64,000 bases of DNA from Micromonospora sp. CCTCC AA 2012012 (GCF_040499845.1 NZ_CP159342.1:4898001-4962000); one strand, 5' to 3'. Numbered from the stretch's first letter, positions 1 to 9,543 are shown. Notes: a model not told the origin generated them from the sequence alone. Program-made: numbers and translations.

Positions 1-2115
1 CGCCTGACGGCACACCTCCAGGCAGACCGCGACCGCCCCGATGTCGTCGTGCCAGCGCGGCGAGATCGCCTGGGAGGTGTCGCCGCCGGCCAACGTGGCC
101 GCCTCCCGGGCCAGGTTGCGCAGCGGCCGGAGCTGGAAGAAGTAGTGCCAGCTGAACAGCAGCAGCCCGATACCCACCGCCACGACCACCACCAGCAGCG
201 CACCGTGCCGCAGCACGTTGCCGGGCAACGCGAAGTCCGTCACCGGACGTTGGGCGACCACCGTCCACTTCAACGCCGCGGCCGGGCCGTCCAACGCCAC
301 CGGCGCGGCGACCAGCAGGTCGCGCGCCCCGTCCACCTCCGTCACCTGGGCGTACGTCCGGCCGGTGAGCGCCTGCGTCGAAGCGCCCCGCACCGGGGCG
401 TCGGTGACCTGCTCGAACGCCAGATAGCCACCGCTGTCGAGGATGTCGCGCTGGTCCACGTCCAGCACCCGGACCCGCCCCTGCATCCGTTGCAGCAGCC
501 GGGTCAGGTAGCGCACGTCGAACTCCGCGACCAGGGACCGGCCGTCCGCCAGCGGCTGGTACGCGTACACGATCGGCAGCCGCCCGCGTACGTCGTGCAG
601 GACGACACCGCCCTTGCCGGGTGCCTTACCGGTGGGGCGCAGCGGTTCGCGGCCCACGCTGGTGACCACGCTCCCGTCCGCCGACAGCACGTACGCGCTG
701 CGGAACCGGCCCGACTCGTCGAGCAGGTCGTCCAGCGCCCGGCGGAGCTGCTGGTTACTGGCGGCGGGTTGGTCCCGACCGAGCACCAGCAGCTTGTCGT
801 AGCCGCCGTTGAGCGAGTCGCCCAACGCCGCGGCGACCGCACCGGCCTGGTTCTCCGAATCCCGCACCACCTGGGCGGGCAGGTCCCGCTCGGTCTCCTT
901 CGCGGTGGCGAGGATGCCGCCGGCGGCGCCGAGGACGGCGACGACCGCCGCGACGACCATCAGGATCGCCGGTACGCCGCCCGCTGCGGAGTGCCGACCG
1001 GCCGGGCCGCCCCCGGGCCGGGCGGCGAGTGCGCTCAGCGCCGAGGCGATCCGGTTGACCTGGGCGTTGGGCGTGCTCGGCGGGTCACCCGGTGAGTTGC
1101 CCGAGGCGACCGCCTTGGCGTGGGCCAGCAGCCGGCGTACCGGCAGGACCAGCCCGGCCCGCAGGATGAGCAGCACCACGATCGCCGCCACGACCAGCGC
1201 GAGCGCGGCCACCAGCGGCTCCCGGCTCTCGGCCGCGGTGGTCATCGGCGAATAGATCAGCGAGACGACCGCGAAGCCGTGGTCCCCGACGGCGTCGGCC
1301 GTGACCACCGGGACGACCGGACCGGTGGCCCCGCTACCGCGTGCCGGCACGACCGCCGGGCCGGTGCGGGTCGTGGTACGCCCGCGCCCACTGGCCCGGA
1401 CCGCCTTCTCGACGACCGGATCGAGCTGCGGACCCGCCTGCACCGGGGCACCCTGGGCGAGGGCCCGGCCCTTGCCGGCCACCGCGATCAGCACGGCCTG
1501 CCTGGAGCGCGGGTCGAGACGCAGGGTCCGCACGTTCAGTCGCAGCTCGGCGACGAGGAGCTTCCTGTCGGCCAGCGGCTCGACCAGCAGCATGCGGGCG
1601 TCGTTGCCGTCGACCAGCGGCAGCGCGGCCCGTTCCGGGGCGAGCCCGGCCGGCAGCACGAAGACCTGGCCGACCCGGTTCACGACCGTCTTGCCGTCCG
1701 GGTTGAAGACGGCCACGCCGCGCCACTTGTCCTGGTCCTTGGTCAGGGCGGCGAGCCGCGCGGCGGCCTGCTCCGGGTGCGCCCGGTAGGCGACGACCTC
1801 ACGGCCCAGCTCGTCCCGACTGCGGTTGACCGAGCGGTTGAGGCTGCGGGAGAGCTCGCTGACGAACTCGTGCTGGGACTCGACGACCGCCCGGGGCACC
1901 CCGGACGAGGTGTTCCGGCCCAGGTACGCGAAGGCGAAGATCGCCAGCAGCGTGAGCAGCAGGGCGCAGACCAGAGAGGGCGTGCCGATCCCGGTGAGCA
2001 GCCGCGGCTGGGGCAACTGCTTCTCGAGGCTGATTAGCCGCCAGCGGGCGAGCTGGTCCGGGTCCTCCTGCGGGTGTCCACCCGCCGGACGACCCGTCAT
2101 GGGCACGATGCTCAT
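1..2115 (-). CDS. Membrane receptor with two tandem sensor-TM-HAMP modules (C-terminus off window)
   Basis: The frame is open for 705 codons and runs off the left edge, so the output domain is not visible. The ATG at 2115 follows GGAGGAGG at good spacing. Hydrophobic segments lie near residues 46-65, 306-325, 386-405 and 646-665. The two extracytoplasmic stretches look homologous: each has a VxxxDG turn and a PLADxxxLVAE strand, as in Cache-type ligand domains. HAMP-like helices follow TM2 (residues 326-365) and TM4 (residue 666 to the edge). The protein is therefore a tandem duplication of a Cache-HAMP receptor. The output could be a kinase, cyclase, phosphatase or methyl-accepting module; this cannot be decided from the window. 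It is monocistronic here as far as can be seen, 326 bp from the end of topA. Confidence 0.8.
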   Translation of the reverse strand, partial: MSIVPMTGRPAGGHPQEDPDQLARWRLISLEKQLPQPRLLTGIGTPSLVCALLLTLLAIFAFAYLGRNTSSGVPRAVVESQHEFVSELSRSLNRSVNRSRDELGREVVAYRAHPEQAAARLAALTKDQDKWRGVAVFNPDGKTVVNRVGQVFVLPAGLAPERAALPLVDGNDARMLLVEPLADRKLLVAELRLNVRTLRLDPRSRQAVLIAVAGKGRALAQGAPVQAGPQLDPVVEKAVRASGRGRTTTRTGPAVVPARGSGATGPVVPVVTADAVGDHGFAVVSLIYSPMTTAAESREPLVAALALVVAAIVVLLILRAGLVLPVRRLLAHAKAVASGNSPGDPPSTPNAQVNRIASALSALAARPGGGPAGRHSAAGGVPAILMVVAAVVAVLGAAGGILATAKETERDLPAQVVRDSENQAGAVAAALGDSLNGGYDKLLVLGRDQPAASNQQLRRALDDLLDESGRFRSAYVLSADGSVVTSVGREPLRPTGKAPGKGGVVLHDVRGRLPIVYAYQPLADGRSLVAEFDVRYLTRLLQRMQGRVRVLDVDQRDILDSGGYLAFEQVTDAPVRGASTQALTGRTYAQVTEVDGARDLLVAAPVALDGPAAALKWTVVAQRPVTDFALPGNVLRHGALLVVVVAVGIGLLLFSWHYFFQLRPLRNLAREAATLAGGDTSQAISPRWHDDIGAVAVCLEVCRQA

Positions 2116-2440
2116 GCCCGTGCCTCCTCCACACCGATGTCCCGCAACGACGTTCCTCCCCGCGCGCGTCAGCAGGCGAGGCTAGCAAGAGGAAGCGCTG
2201 CGGGCCGACCCTCCACGGGTCCCGCGCACCTGCGGACCGACGCGGCGTTCATGCCGCGGTCGTCGCCGGGAGCCCAGCGGGACCGGTGGCGCGAGCAGCC
2301 GTGCCCGCCGGGACCGGCACCACGGCGCCCGGCCGACGGCGGAGCTGCGGGACGGGCCAGCTCCGCCGAGCACGCCGCACTGTGGACACGGCGACCAGAC
2401 TAGGCCATCCGCCGCCCGCCGCCGCGGATCGTCACCGAGA
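2116..2440. other. Intergenic region between topA end and the receptor gene
   Basis: No credible gene is seen. On the minus strand a -10-like TAGCCT (2179-2184) lies about 60 nt upstream of the receptor start and could give a roughly 57-nt leader. A second -10-like TAGTCT lies at 2397-2402. A weak inverted repeat (ATCCGC at 2407-2412, GCGGAT at 2424-2429) directly follows topA in its direction of transcription and may act as a poor terminator. The rest is unremarkable GC-rich sequence. Confidence 0.4.
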
Positions 2441-5263
2441 TCACTCGGCGCTGCTGGTGGTCTTCCTCGGTGCGGCCTTCTTCGCCGGGGCCTTCTTGAC
2501 GGCCGTGGCCTTGGCGGCTGTGGTCTTCTTGGCGGCCGTCGCCTTGGCGGTGGTCTTCTTCGCCGCCGTCTTCTTGGCCGGGGCGGCCTTCTTCGCCGCC
2601 GCCTTCTTCTTCGGCGCCGGCCCCTTCGCCCGCTTCTCGGCGAGCATCTCGGAGGCCTGCTCGATGGTCAGCTCCTCCGGGGTCTGCCCGCGCCGCAGCG
2701 ACGCGTTGAACTCCCCGTCGGTGACGTACGGCCCGAACCGGCCGTCCTTGATCACCAGCGGCTTCTCGGTGGCCGGGTCGACGCCCATCTCCCGCAGCGG
2801 CGGCGCGGCGGCCTTCCGCCCACGGGTCTTCGGGGCGGCCAGCAACGCCAGCGCCTCGTCCAGCGTGACGGTGAACATCTTCTCTTCCGAGTCCAGCGAG
2901 CGGAACTCGTCACCGCGCTTGACGTACGGGCCGTAGCGGCCGTTGTTGGCGACCACCTCGCCGCCGTCCGGGGCGACCCCGATCAGCCGGGGCAGGGTGA
3001 GCAGCTTCAGCGCCTCGTCGAGGGTGAGCGAGTCCGGCGTCTGCGACCGCAGCAGCGAGGACTTCCGCTCACCACTGGCCACGTACGGGCCGAACCGGCC
3101 GGACTTGAGCACGATCGGCTCGCCGGTGGCCGGGTCGTCGCCGAGCTTGCGCTCGCCACCGCCGCCGAGGAAGAGCTCGTGCACCTTCTCCGGGGTCAGC
3201 TCGTCGGGGGCCAGCCCCTCGGGGATCGGCGCCCGGTCACCCTGGCTGCCGCCCTCCTCGCCCTCGACCTTCGGGGCCGGCTGCTCACCGGGGAGCGCCC
3301 GCTGGAGGTAGGGACCGAACCGGCCGACCCGGACGACGACCTCGCGGCCCTCGGAGTCGGTGTGCAGCGGGATCGAGTTGACGCTCCGGGCGTCGATGTC
3401 GCTGAGGTTCTCGGTGACCAGCTTCTTCAACCCACCGGCGTGGGCGATCGCCTGGTCGCCGGTGCCGTTGGTGCTGCCGAAGTAGAAGGAGGTGAGGAAG
3501 TCGACGGCGGCGTGGTCACCACCGGCGATCTCGTCCAGCTCGTTCTCCATGCTGGCGGTGAAGTCGTAGTCGATCAGGCGCGGGTAGTGCCGCTCCATCA
3601 GCCCGATCACCGCGAAGGCCAGGAAGGTCGGGATCATCGCCTGGCCGCGCTTCATCACGTACCCGCGGTCCTGGATGGTCTGCATGATCGACGCGTACGT
3701 CGACGGGCGGCCGATGCCCAGCTCCTCCAGGGCCTTCACCAGCGAGGCCTCGGTGTAGCGCGACGGCGGCTGGGTGTGGTGCCCCTGCGCGGCCAACTCG
3801 TCGGCGGTGAGCGGCTGGTCCTTGACCAGGGTGGGCAGCCGGCGCTCGGCGTCCTCCGCCTCGGCGGTCTCGTCGTCGCTCGACTCGACGTACGCGCGCA
3901 GGAAGCCCGGGTCGGTGATGGTCTTGCCGGTCGCGCCGAAGTCGGCCTCCTCCTGCGCGGTGGAGACCGCGCGGATGCGGACCGAGACGCTGGAGCCGAC
4001 CGCGTCGGTCATCTGCGAGGCGATGGTGCGCCGCCAGATCAGCTCGTAGAGCTTGAACTCCTCGGCCGACAGCTCCTTGGCCACCTCACCGGGGGTGCGG
4101 AAGTTGTCCCCGGCGGGACGGATCGCCTCGTGCGCCTCCTGCGCGTTCTTCACCTTGCCGGTGTAGCGGCGGGGCTCCGGCGGCACGCTGCGCTCGCCGT
4201 ACAGCTCGGCGATCTGTCGGCGGGCCGCCGCGATGGCGGTCTCCGACAGGTTCACCGAGTCGGTACGCATGTAGGTGATGTAGCCGTTCTCGTAGAGCCG
4301 CTGCGCGGTGCGCATCGTCTGCTGCGAGGAGAGCCGCAGTTTGCGGGCCGCCTCCTGCTGGAGGGTCGAGGTGATGAACGGCGCGTACGGGCGGCGGCGG
4401 TAGGGCTTCTCCTCGACCCGGGTGACGGTGAACTGCCGCCCCTCCAGCCGGGCGGCGAGCCCGCGCGCCCCGCTCTCGTCGAGGTACACCACGCCCGCGC
4501 CGGGCTTCACGCGACCCGTGGTCGGCTCGAAGTCCTTGCCGGTGGCGATCCGGTCGCCGTTCAGCGCGACCAGCGTCGCGTTGAACGCGCGCGGCCCCTC
4601 GCCGGGCTTCGCCACCGCCAGGGTGGCCAGGATGTCCCAGTACTCCGCGGTGCGGAAGGCCATCCGCTGCCGTTCCCGCTCGACCACGATCCGGGTCGCC
4701 ACGGACTGCACCCGGCCCGCCGAGAGCTTCGGCATGACCTTCTTCCACAGCACCGGCGAGACCTCGTAGCCGTACAGCCGGTCGAGGATGCGGCGGGCCT
4801 CCTGCGCGTCGACCAGGTCCCGGTCGATCTCGCGCGGGTTCGCCACGGCGGCCTGGATGGCCGGCTTGGTGATCTCGTGGAAGACCATCCGCTTGACCGG
4901 GACCTTGGGCTTGAGGGTCTCCACCAGGTGCCAGGCGATGGCCTCGCCCTCGCGGTCCTCATCCGTCGCCAGGAAGATCTCGTCGACCTCCTTGGCCAGC
5001 TTCACCAGCTTGCTGATCTGCTGCTTCCGGTCGGCGGAGACCACATAGAGGGCGTGGAAGCCGTTGTCGACGTCCACCCCGAGCCGGGCCCACGGCTCGC
5101 CCTTGTACTTGGCCGGCACGTCGGCGGCGTTGCGCGGGAGGTCCCGGACGTGGCCGAAGCTGGCCTCCACGACGTACCCCGGGCCGAGGTAGCCCGAGAT
5201 CGTCTTGGCCTTCGCCGGTGACTCGACGATGACCAGACGGGTGGTTCCAGCGTTGCTCGGCAC
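2441..5263 (-). CDS. topA: DNA topoisomerase I (type IA)
   Basis: This is a full-length 940-aa bacterial topoisomerase I, which relaxes negative supercoils by passing a strand through a transient 5'-phosphotyrosyl break. The TOPRIM domain opens the protein (VIVESPAKAKT near residue 11, acidic DEDREGE near 112). The catalytic tyrosine is Tyr331 in ITYMRTDS. The C-terminal third carries four GRFGPY/GRYGPY repeats typical of actinobacterial TopA, then a Lys/Ala-rich basic tail that in Mycobacterium and Streptomyces enzymes supports processivity. No four-Cys zinc fingers of the E. coli type are present, as is usual for the phylum. The GTG start at 5263 is chosen because GGAG lies about 7 nt upstream and the TOPRIM strand begins just after it. 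An in-frame extension to 5560 has no homologous content. Confidence 0.97.
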   Translation of the reverse strand: MPSNAGTTRLVIVESPAKAKTISGYLGPGYVVEASFGHVRDLPRNAADVPAKYKGEPWARLGVDVDNGFHALYVVSADRKQQISKLVKLAKEVDEIFLATDEDREGEAIAWHLVETLKPKVPVKRMVFHEITKPAIQAAVANPREIDRDLVDAQEARRILDRLYGYEVSPVLWKKVMPKLSAGRVQSVATRIVVERERQRMAFRTAEYWDILATLAVAKPGEGPRAFNATLVALNGDRIATGKDFEPTTGRVKPGAGVVYLDESGARGLAARLEGRQFTVTRVEEKPYRRRPYAPFITSTLQQEAARKLRLSSQQTMRTAQRLYENGYITYMRTDSVNLSETAIAAARRQIAELYGERSVPPEPRRYTGKVKNAQEAHEAIRPAGDNFRTPGEVAKELSAEEFKLYELIWRRTIASQMTDAVGSSVSVRIRAVSTAQEEADFGATGKTITDPGFLRAYVESSDDETAEAEDAERRLPTLVKDQPLTADELAAQGHHTQPPSRYTEASLVKALEELGIGRPSTYASIMQTIQDRGYVMKRGQAMIPTFLAFAVIGLMERHYPRLIDYDFTASMENELDEIAGGDHAAVDFLTSFYFGSTNGTGDQAIAHAGGLKKLVTENLSDIDARSVNSIPLHTDSEGREVVVRVGRFGPYLQRALPGEQPAPKVEGEEGGSQGDRAPIPEGLAPDELTPEKVHELFLGGGGERKLGDDPATGEPIVLKSGRFGPYVASGERKSSLLRSQTPDSLTLDEALKLLTLPRLIGVAPDGGEVVANNGRYGPYVKRGDEFRSLDSEEKMFTVTLDEALALLAAPKTRGRKAAAPPLREMGVDPATEKPLVIKDGRFGPYVTDGEFNASLRRGQTPEELTIEQASEMLAEKRAKGPAPKKKAAAKKAAPAKKTAAKKTTAKATAAKKTTAAKATAVKKAPAKKAAPRKTTSSAE

Positions 5264-5616
5264 GTCTCTCTCCGACCTCACTCCTGCGCCATGCCCGTTA
5301 CGGGGCCGTGTCCCCTCATGCCCGGTCCGGGTCGCGTTGCACCGGCCGGGCCACGGGCGGTCCGGATGTCCAACGTAACGCGCCGCCCGCGCTCCGGGTT
5401 TCGTGGGCGGCAAACCGGTCGGTCGTGGCGGGGACCGGGCGGCCCCGCGCGGACTGTCGCCGGACGGCGCCACCGTACACCGTGGGTAGGGTGCCGAGCG
5501 GGTCACTGTGACGATGACGGACCCTCGGCCGAGGTGGCACCGGACCGTTTTCCTGGACAAACCGCCACCCGGCGGGTGTCACGGATCGGACAGCCGAAGG
5601 GGTTGCGCCCCGCGCG
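5264..5616. other. Intergenic region upstream of topA
   Basis: The 353 bp between topA and the next minus-strand gene contain no convincing gene. It must hold the topA promoter. TAC-type -10 candidates (for example TACCCA and TACGGT on the minus strand around 5475-5495) are present but none has a good -35, so no site is assigned. A 12-bp perfect palindrome, CCTCGGCCGAGG, lies around 5523-5534. Confidence 0.35.
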
Positions 5617-6234
5617 TCAGCCCGCCGCCCGCGGCCACTCGGCCTCCGGCGCGGTCGCCGGCCGGTCACCCACCAGCTCCGCCAGCCGGGCCAGTCGCCG
5701 CCGGCCGGTGATCCGGTACGCGGGCCCGCCCGCCTCCGGGTCGAGCAGCGCCCCGGGGAGGCCCACCGCGGCCAGCGCCGCCCGCACCTGCGGCCACCAG
5801 GGCGCGTCCGCCGCGCCGAGGCGGAGCAGGAACCCGGCCGGCTCGGCCGCTCCGGCGGCGGCGAGCCAGAGCCGCAGCCGCCGCCCGTTCAGGTGGAAAC
5901 CGGCCGGTGGCCGCTTCACCGTGCCGCGCAGCCAGGCCGTCGCGAGCGGGGCCAGGGTGCTGGCGTACGAGGTGCGGACCCGGTGCCGGCCGTCCCCGGT
6001 CGGCTCCCAGCCCGCCGCGATTCCGCGTACGGCCAGCTCGGCCACGAGGACGTGCACCCGCCAGGCGGCGTCCACCACGATCGACAGTCGCGCCGTGCCG
6101 CCCATCCGGACCACCTCCCCCGGCCCGGCGAGCAGGCCGGCCAGGTCCGCCAGGGACGGGTCGGCCGCCTCGGCGCCGAACAGCGACAGCTGCCGGACCG
6201 GGTCCGGTGGTGAGTCGGGAGGCGTCAGCGACAC
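5617..6234 (-). CDS. Conserved-type protein, possible WhiA-like/LAGLIDADG-like fold
   Basis: A 205-aa soluble protein of no certain family. It starts at GTG 6234, overlapping the stop of the upstream lipoprotein gene by 10 bp, so the two are probably translated from one mRNA. After an acidic/Pro-rich N-terminus, residues 45-110 (RLSIVVD, then a helix and HRVRTSY) resemble the WhiA N-terminal domain. Residues 115-195 (WLRGTVKRPPAGFH, LLRLGAAD, a helix, AYRITGRRRLARLAELVG) resemble WhiA's LAGLIDADG-type half. No helix-turn-helix like the WhiA C-terminus is visible. The similarity was judged by eye only; the function is unknown. Confidence 0.6.
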   Translation of the reverse strand: MSLTPPDSPPDPVRQLSLFGAEAADPSLADLAGLLAGPGEVVRMGGTARLSIVVDAAWRVHVLVAELAVRGIAAGWEPTGDGRHRVRTSYASTLAPLATAWLRGTVKRPPAGFHLNGRRLRLWLAAAGAAEPAGFLLRLGAADAPWWPQVRAALAAVGLPGALLDPEAGGPAYRITGRRRLARLAELVGDRPATAPEAEWPRAAG

Positions 6235-6764
6235 TCCGGGACCTCGTCGAAGGCCTGTTTGAGCTCTTTCGAGTTGAGCTTGCCGGTGTCCAGCGCGCTC
6301 GCGTCGTACTCCTTGTTCAGGGTGTCCACGGCGGCCCGCACCCCGTCGTAGAAGGGGCCGGCCCGCCCGGTGTCGAGCCCCGCGATGGTCGTCCGGGCCC
6401 GGCCGTACGCGTCGCGCACCTTGCTGAGCGAGCCGCGGAACCCGGCGGAGATCTCCGCGCCGTGGTCGGTCTCCGGCACGCCGGCCTCCTCGACCTTGCG
6501 CCGGGCCGTCTCGCTGGCCTGCTCCGCCCCGGCGAAGAGCCGGACCAGGTTCTCCTTGGCCTGCGCCGGGGTGGTCTGCGCGGTCATCTGCTGCTGGGTG
6601 CTGCTGGTCAGCTTGTTGATCTCCGCCCGCCACGGCGTGAGCGCCTGGCAGACGGAGGCGGCCCAGGCTCGGGGGCTGGGGCCGCCGCAGCCGGCGACGA
6701 CGAGGACGACCGTGGCCAGGACCACCGTGAGCTTTCCGGCGGCTGCCGCCCGGCGCGTACGCAT
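6225..6764 (-). CDS. Putative lipoprotein
   Basis: A 179-aa protein with a basic n-region (MRTRRAAAAGK), a hydrophobic stretch and a lipobox VVAGC, so it is probably acylated on Cys about 26 residues in and anchored outside the membrane. The mature part is helical and polar, rich in Ala/Glu/Lys, with three further Cys residues. No family is recognised. ATG 6764 is preferred because it gives a normal-length signal peptide; GTG 6800 is an in-frame alternative. It lies 97 bp after hppA, but a strong hairpin in that gap suggests separate transcription. It is coupled by overlap to the downstream 205-aa gene. Confidence 0.7.
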   Translation of the reverse strand: MRTRRAAAAGKLTVVLATVVLVVAGCGGPSPRAWAASVCQALTPWRAEINKLTSSTQQQMTAQTTPAQAKENLVRLFAGAEQASETARRKVEEAGVPETDHGAEISAGFRGSLSKVRDAYGRARTTIAGLDTGRAGPFYDGVRAAVDTLNKEYDASALDTGKLNSKELKQAFDEVPECR

Positions 6765-6818
6765 GCGAAGCAGCGTACGGCTTCCGGAGGGAAGTGCCAC
6801 CGGTCAGGTTTCGACGGA

Positions 6819-6854
6819 CGGGTTCCCGGCCGGCGGCTGCCGACCGGGAACCCG
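6819..6854 (-). terminator. Hairpin after hppA
   Basis: Inverted repeat CGGGTTCCCGG (6819-6829) and CCGGGAACCCG (6844-6854), with a further CGGC/GCCG pairing inside. It begins 8 bp past the hppA stop in the direction of transcription. There is no clear U-tract, as is common for high-GC actinobacterial terminators. Confidence 0.65.
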
Positions 6855-6861
6855 CGCCGGA

Positions 6862-9222
6862 TCAGACGTTGACCGTCTCCGGCCGCTGGTCCGGGTTGCC
6901 CGCCCCGGTGTCGCTGCCGTTGCCGGAGTCGTCCATGGCGATGCCCTTGCGCTTGCTGAACACCACCGCCGCCACGATGATCAGCGCCGCGACGACCGCG
7001 ATCGCGATCCGCAGACCGGTGTTCCGGTCGTCGCCCACGCTCCAGGCCACCACGGCCGGCGCGATCAGCAGCGAGACCAGGTTCATCACCTTGATCAGCG
7101 GGTTGATCGCGGGGCCGGCGGTGTCCTTGAACGGGTCGCCGACGGTGTCACCGATGACGGTCGCCGAGTGCGCCTCGGAGCCCTTGCCGCCGTACGCGCC
7201 GTCCTCGACGAGCTTCTTGGCGTTGTCCCAGGCGCCGCCGGAGTTGGCCAGGAAGACCGCCATCAGCGTGCCCGCCCCGATGGCACCGGCCAGGTACGAC
7301 GCCAGCGCGCCCGGGCCGAGGCCGAAGCCGACCGCGATCGGCGCGAGGATGGCGAGCAGACCGGGGGTCATCAGCTCGCGCTGCGCGTCCCGGGTGCAGA
7401 TGTCGACGACCTTGCCGTACTCGGGGCGCTGGGTGCGGTCCATGATCCCGGGCAGCTCACGGAACTGCCGGCGGACCTCCATCACCACGGCACCGGCCGA
7501 GCGGGAGACCGCGTTGATGGCCAGCCCGGAGAAGAGGAAGACCACCGCCGCGCCGATGATCAGCCCGACCAGGTTGCGCGGGTTGGCCACGTTCAGCGCG
7601 TTGAGGATCTCCTGCCCGACGTCGCCCACGCCCGCGTCCTCGTACGAGGAGCGCAGCGTGTCGGTGTACGAGCCGAACAGCGCGGTCGCGGCGAGGACCG
7701 CGGTGGCGATCGCGATGCCCTTGGTGATCGCCTTGGTGGTGTTGCCGACCGCGTCCAGCTCGGTGAGGATCCGCGCGCCGTGCTCGTCGATGTCGCCGGA
7801 CATCTCCGCGACGCCCTGCGCGTTGTCGGAGATCGGGCCGAAGGTGTCCATCGCGACGATCACGCCGACGGTGGTGAGCAGGCCCGTGCCGGCCAGCGCG
7901 ACCGCGAAGAGCGACAGCGTGATGGAGCTGCCGCCGAGCAGGAACGCGCCGAAGACGCCGGCGCCGATCAGCAGCGCCGAGTAGACCGCCGACTCCAGGC
8001 CGACGCTGATGCCGGCGAGGATGACGGTGGCGGCGCCGGTCTGCGAGCTCTTGCCGATGTCCTGCACCGGGCGCTTGTTGGTCTCGGTGAAGTAGCCGGT
8101 CAGCGCCTGGATCGCGGCGGCCAGCACGATACCGATGATCACCGCGCCGATGGCGACCAGCCGCGGGTTCCGGTCGACGTCGGTCAGCCCGCCCTCCAGC
8201 TCGGCGAAGGTCGCCGGCAGGTACGCGAAGGCGGCGATCGACACCAGCACCGCGGAGAGCACGGCCGAGATGTAGAAGGCCCGGTTGATCGCGGTCAGCC
8301 CGTTGCGGTCGGAGGCGCGCAGCCGGGTGATGAAGACGCCGACGATCGCGACCAGCACGCCGATGGTGGAGATGACCAGCGGGAAGACCAGCCCGTCCTC
8401 GCCGAACGCGGCGCGACCCAGGATCAGCGCGGCGACCAGCGTGACCGCGTACGACTCGAAGAGGTCGGCGGCCATGCCGGCGCAGTCGCCGACGTTGTCG
8501 CCCACGTTGTCCGCGATGGTGGCGGCGTTGCGCGGGTCGTCCTCGGGGATGCCCTGCTCGACCTTGCCGACCAGGTCGGCGCCGACGTCGGCGGCCTTGG
8601 TGAAGATGCCGCCGCCGACCCGCATGAACATGGCCAGCAGCGCGGCACCGAAGCCGAAGCCCTCCAGCACGGTCGGGGCGTCGCCCTTGAAGAGCAGGAC
8701 GACCAGCGCCGCACCGAAGAGACCGAGGCCGACGGTGAGGAAGCCGACCACGCCACCGGTGCGGAAGGCGATCTTCATGGCGCCCTCACGGCCACCTTCC
8801 CGCTCCCGGGCGGCGGCGGCTACCCGCAGGTTGGCGCGGGTGGCCAGCCACATGCCGGCGCCACCGATGAACGCGCTGAACCCGGCGCCCACCACGAAGA
8901 AGGCCGACCGGCCGATCTTCACCAGGGTCTGGTTGCCGTCGGTGTCGTGCACCGGCAGCAGGAAGAGCAGCACGACGGCGATCACCACGAAGATCGCCAG
9001 GGTCCTGAACTGGCGCAGCAGGTACGCCGACGCGCCCTCCTGCACCGCCCCGGAGATCTCCTGCATGTTGGTGGTGCCCTTACCGGCTGCCAGCACCGCC
9101 TTGGTCAAGGCGGCCGCGAAGACGAGCGCCACCAGCGCGATGACCGCGGCGATGACGACGTACGTCAGGTTGGCTCCGGTAAGGGACAGTGCGCCGCCGT
9201 CGGCGGCCAAGGTCCCGGACAT
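6862..9222 (-). CDS. hppA: K+-independent proton-translocating membrane pyrophosphatase
   Basis: A 786-aa integral membrane enzyme that couples hydrolysis of pyrophosphate to H+ export. Many hydrophobic helices span the length. The family signature DVGADLVGKVE is at about residue 208, followed by the acidic NVGDNVGDCAGMAAD motif; more metal/substrate-binding acidic motifs occur near the C-terminus. In the GNTTKA motif, Lys497 occupies the position that is Ala in K+-dependent enzymes, which marks the K+-insensitive class. The ATG at 9222 has GGAGGA 6 nt upstream. The C-terminus ends in a short charged tail rich in Gly/Asn/Asp. Confidence 0.96.
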   Translation of the reverse strand: MSGTLAADGGALSLTGANLTYVVIAAVIALVALVFAAALTKAVLAAGKGTTNMQEISGAVQEGASAYLLRQFRTLAIFVVIAVVLLFLLPVHDTDGNQTLVKIGRSAFFVVGAGFSAFIGGAGMWLATRANLRVAAAAREREGGREGAMKIAFRTGGVVGFLTVGLGLFGAALVVLLFKGDAPTVLEGFGFGAALLAMFMRVGGGIFTKAADVGADLVGKVEQGIPEDDPRNAATIADNVGDNVGDCAGMAADLFESYAVTLVAALILGRAAFGEDGLVFPLVISTIGVLVAIVGVFITRLRASDRNGLTAINRAFYISAVLSAVLVSIAAFAYLPATFAELEGGLTDVDRNPRLVAIGAVIIGIVLAAAIQALTGYFTETNKRPVQDIGKSSQTGAATVILAGISVGLESAVYSALLIGAGVFGAFLLGGSSITLSLFAVALAGTGLLTTVGVIVAMDTFGPISDNAQGVAEMSGDIDEHGARILTELDAVGNTTKAITKGIAIATAVLAATALFGSYTDTLRSSYEDAGVGDVGQEILNALNVANPRNLVGLIIGAAVVFLFSGLAINAVSRSAGAVVMEVRRQFRELPGIMDRTQRPEYGKVVDICTRDAQRELMTPGLLAILAPIAVGFGLGPGALASYLAGAIGAGTLMAVFLANSGGAWDNAKKLVEDGAYGGKGSEAHSATVIGDTVGDPFKDTAGPAINPLIKVMNLVSLLIAPAVVAWSVGDDRNTGLRIAIAVVAALIIVAAVVFSKRKGIAMDDSGNGSDTGAGNPDQRPETVNV

Positions 9223-9543
9223 CTATGTCCTCCTGTACCGAACACTCGCGTCGGTCCGTGGAGACACACGGCCGACGCCTGGATGCGGACTCGCCAGCGC
9301 GCGCCGACCCCACCCGTGCGGGCCAGCGATGGGCACCCATTTCCGCTGGCTGCGGGACGGGTCACGTGCTGACAACCCGCGTACTGTAGCCCTCGGCAGT
9401 GTTGGAGGTCACACGGAGGGGGCACCGTGTCTCGATGATCTTCGTAACTGTGTTATGAGGAAAAATCTGATATATGGGCCGAGCAGCACGACGAGGCCGC
9501 GCCCCCCGAGGGGAACGCGGCCTGCGGTTCGTGCCGGGTCAGC
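9223..9543. other. Intergenic region between hppA and the bldG operon
   Basis: No gene is seen. It should hold the hppA promoter: a -10-like TACAGT on the minus strand (9383-9388) has a weak GTGACC about 19 bp upstream. An AT-rich patch at 9448-9477 is unusual for this genome and sits just beyond the bldG-operon terminator hairpin. Confidence 0.4.
9494..9523 (-). terminator. Terminator hairpin of the bldG operon
   Basis: AGGCCGCG (9494-9501) pairs with CGCGGCCT (9516-9523), with CCCC/GGGG pairing inside. It follows the stop of the anti-sigma gene by about 20 bp on the minus strand and runs into an A/T-rich stretch. Confidence 0.65.

Noticed and set aside
5264..5560. N-terminal extension of topA
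   Set aside because: The TOPRIM domain begins right after GTG 5263, which has its own ribosome site; the extension has no homologous character.
6370..9372. 1000-codon plus-strand reading frame opposite hppA
   Set aside because: Arg/Ala/Gly-rich low-complexity translation, antisense to a clear pyrophosphatase; a high-GC shadow frame.
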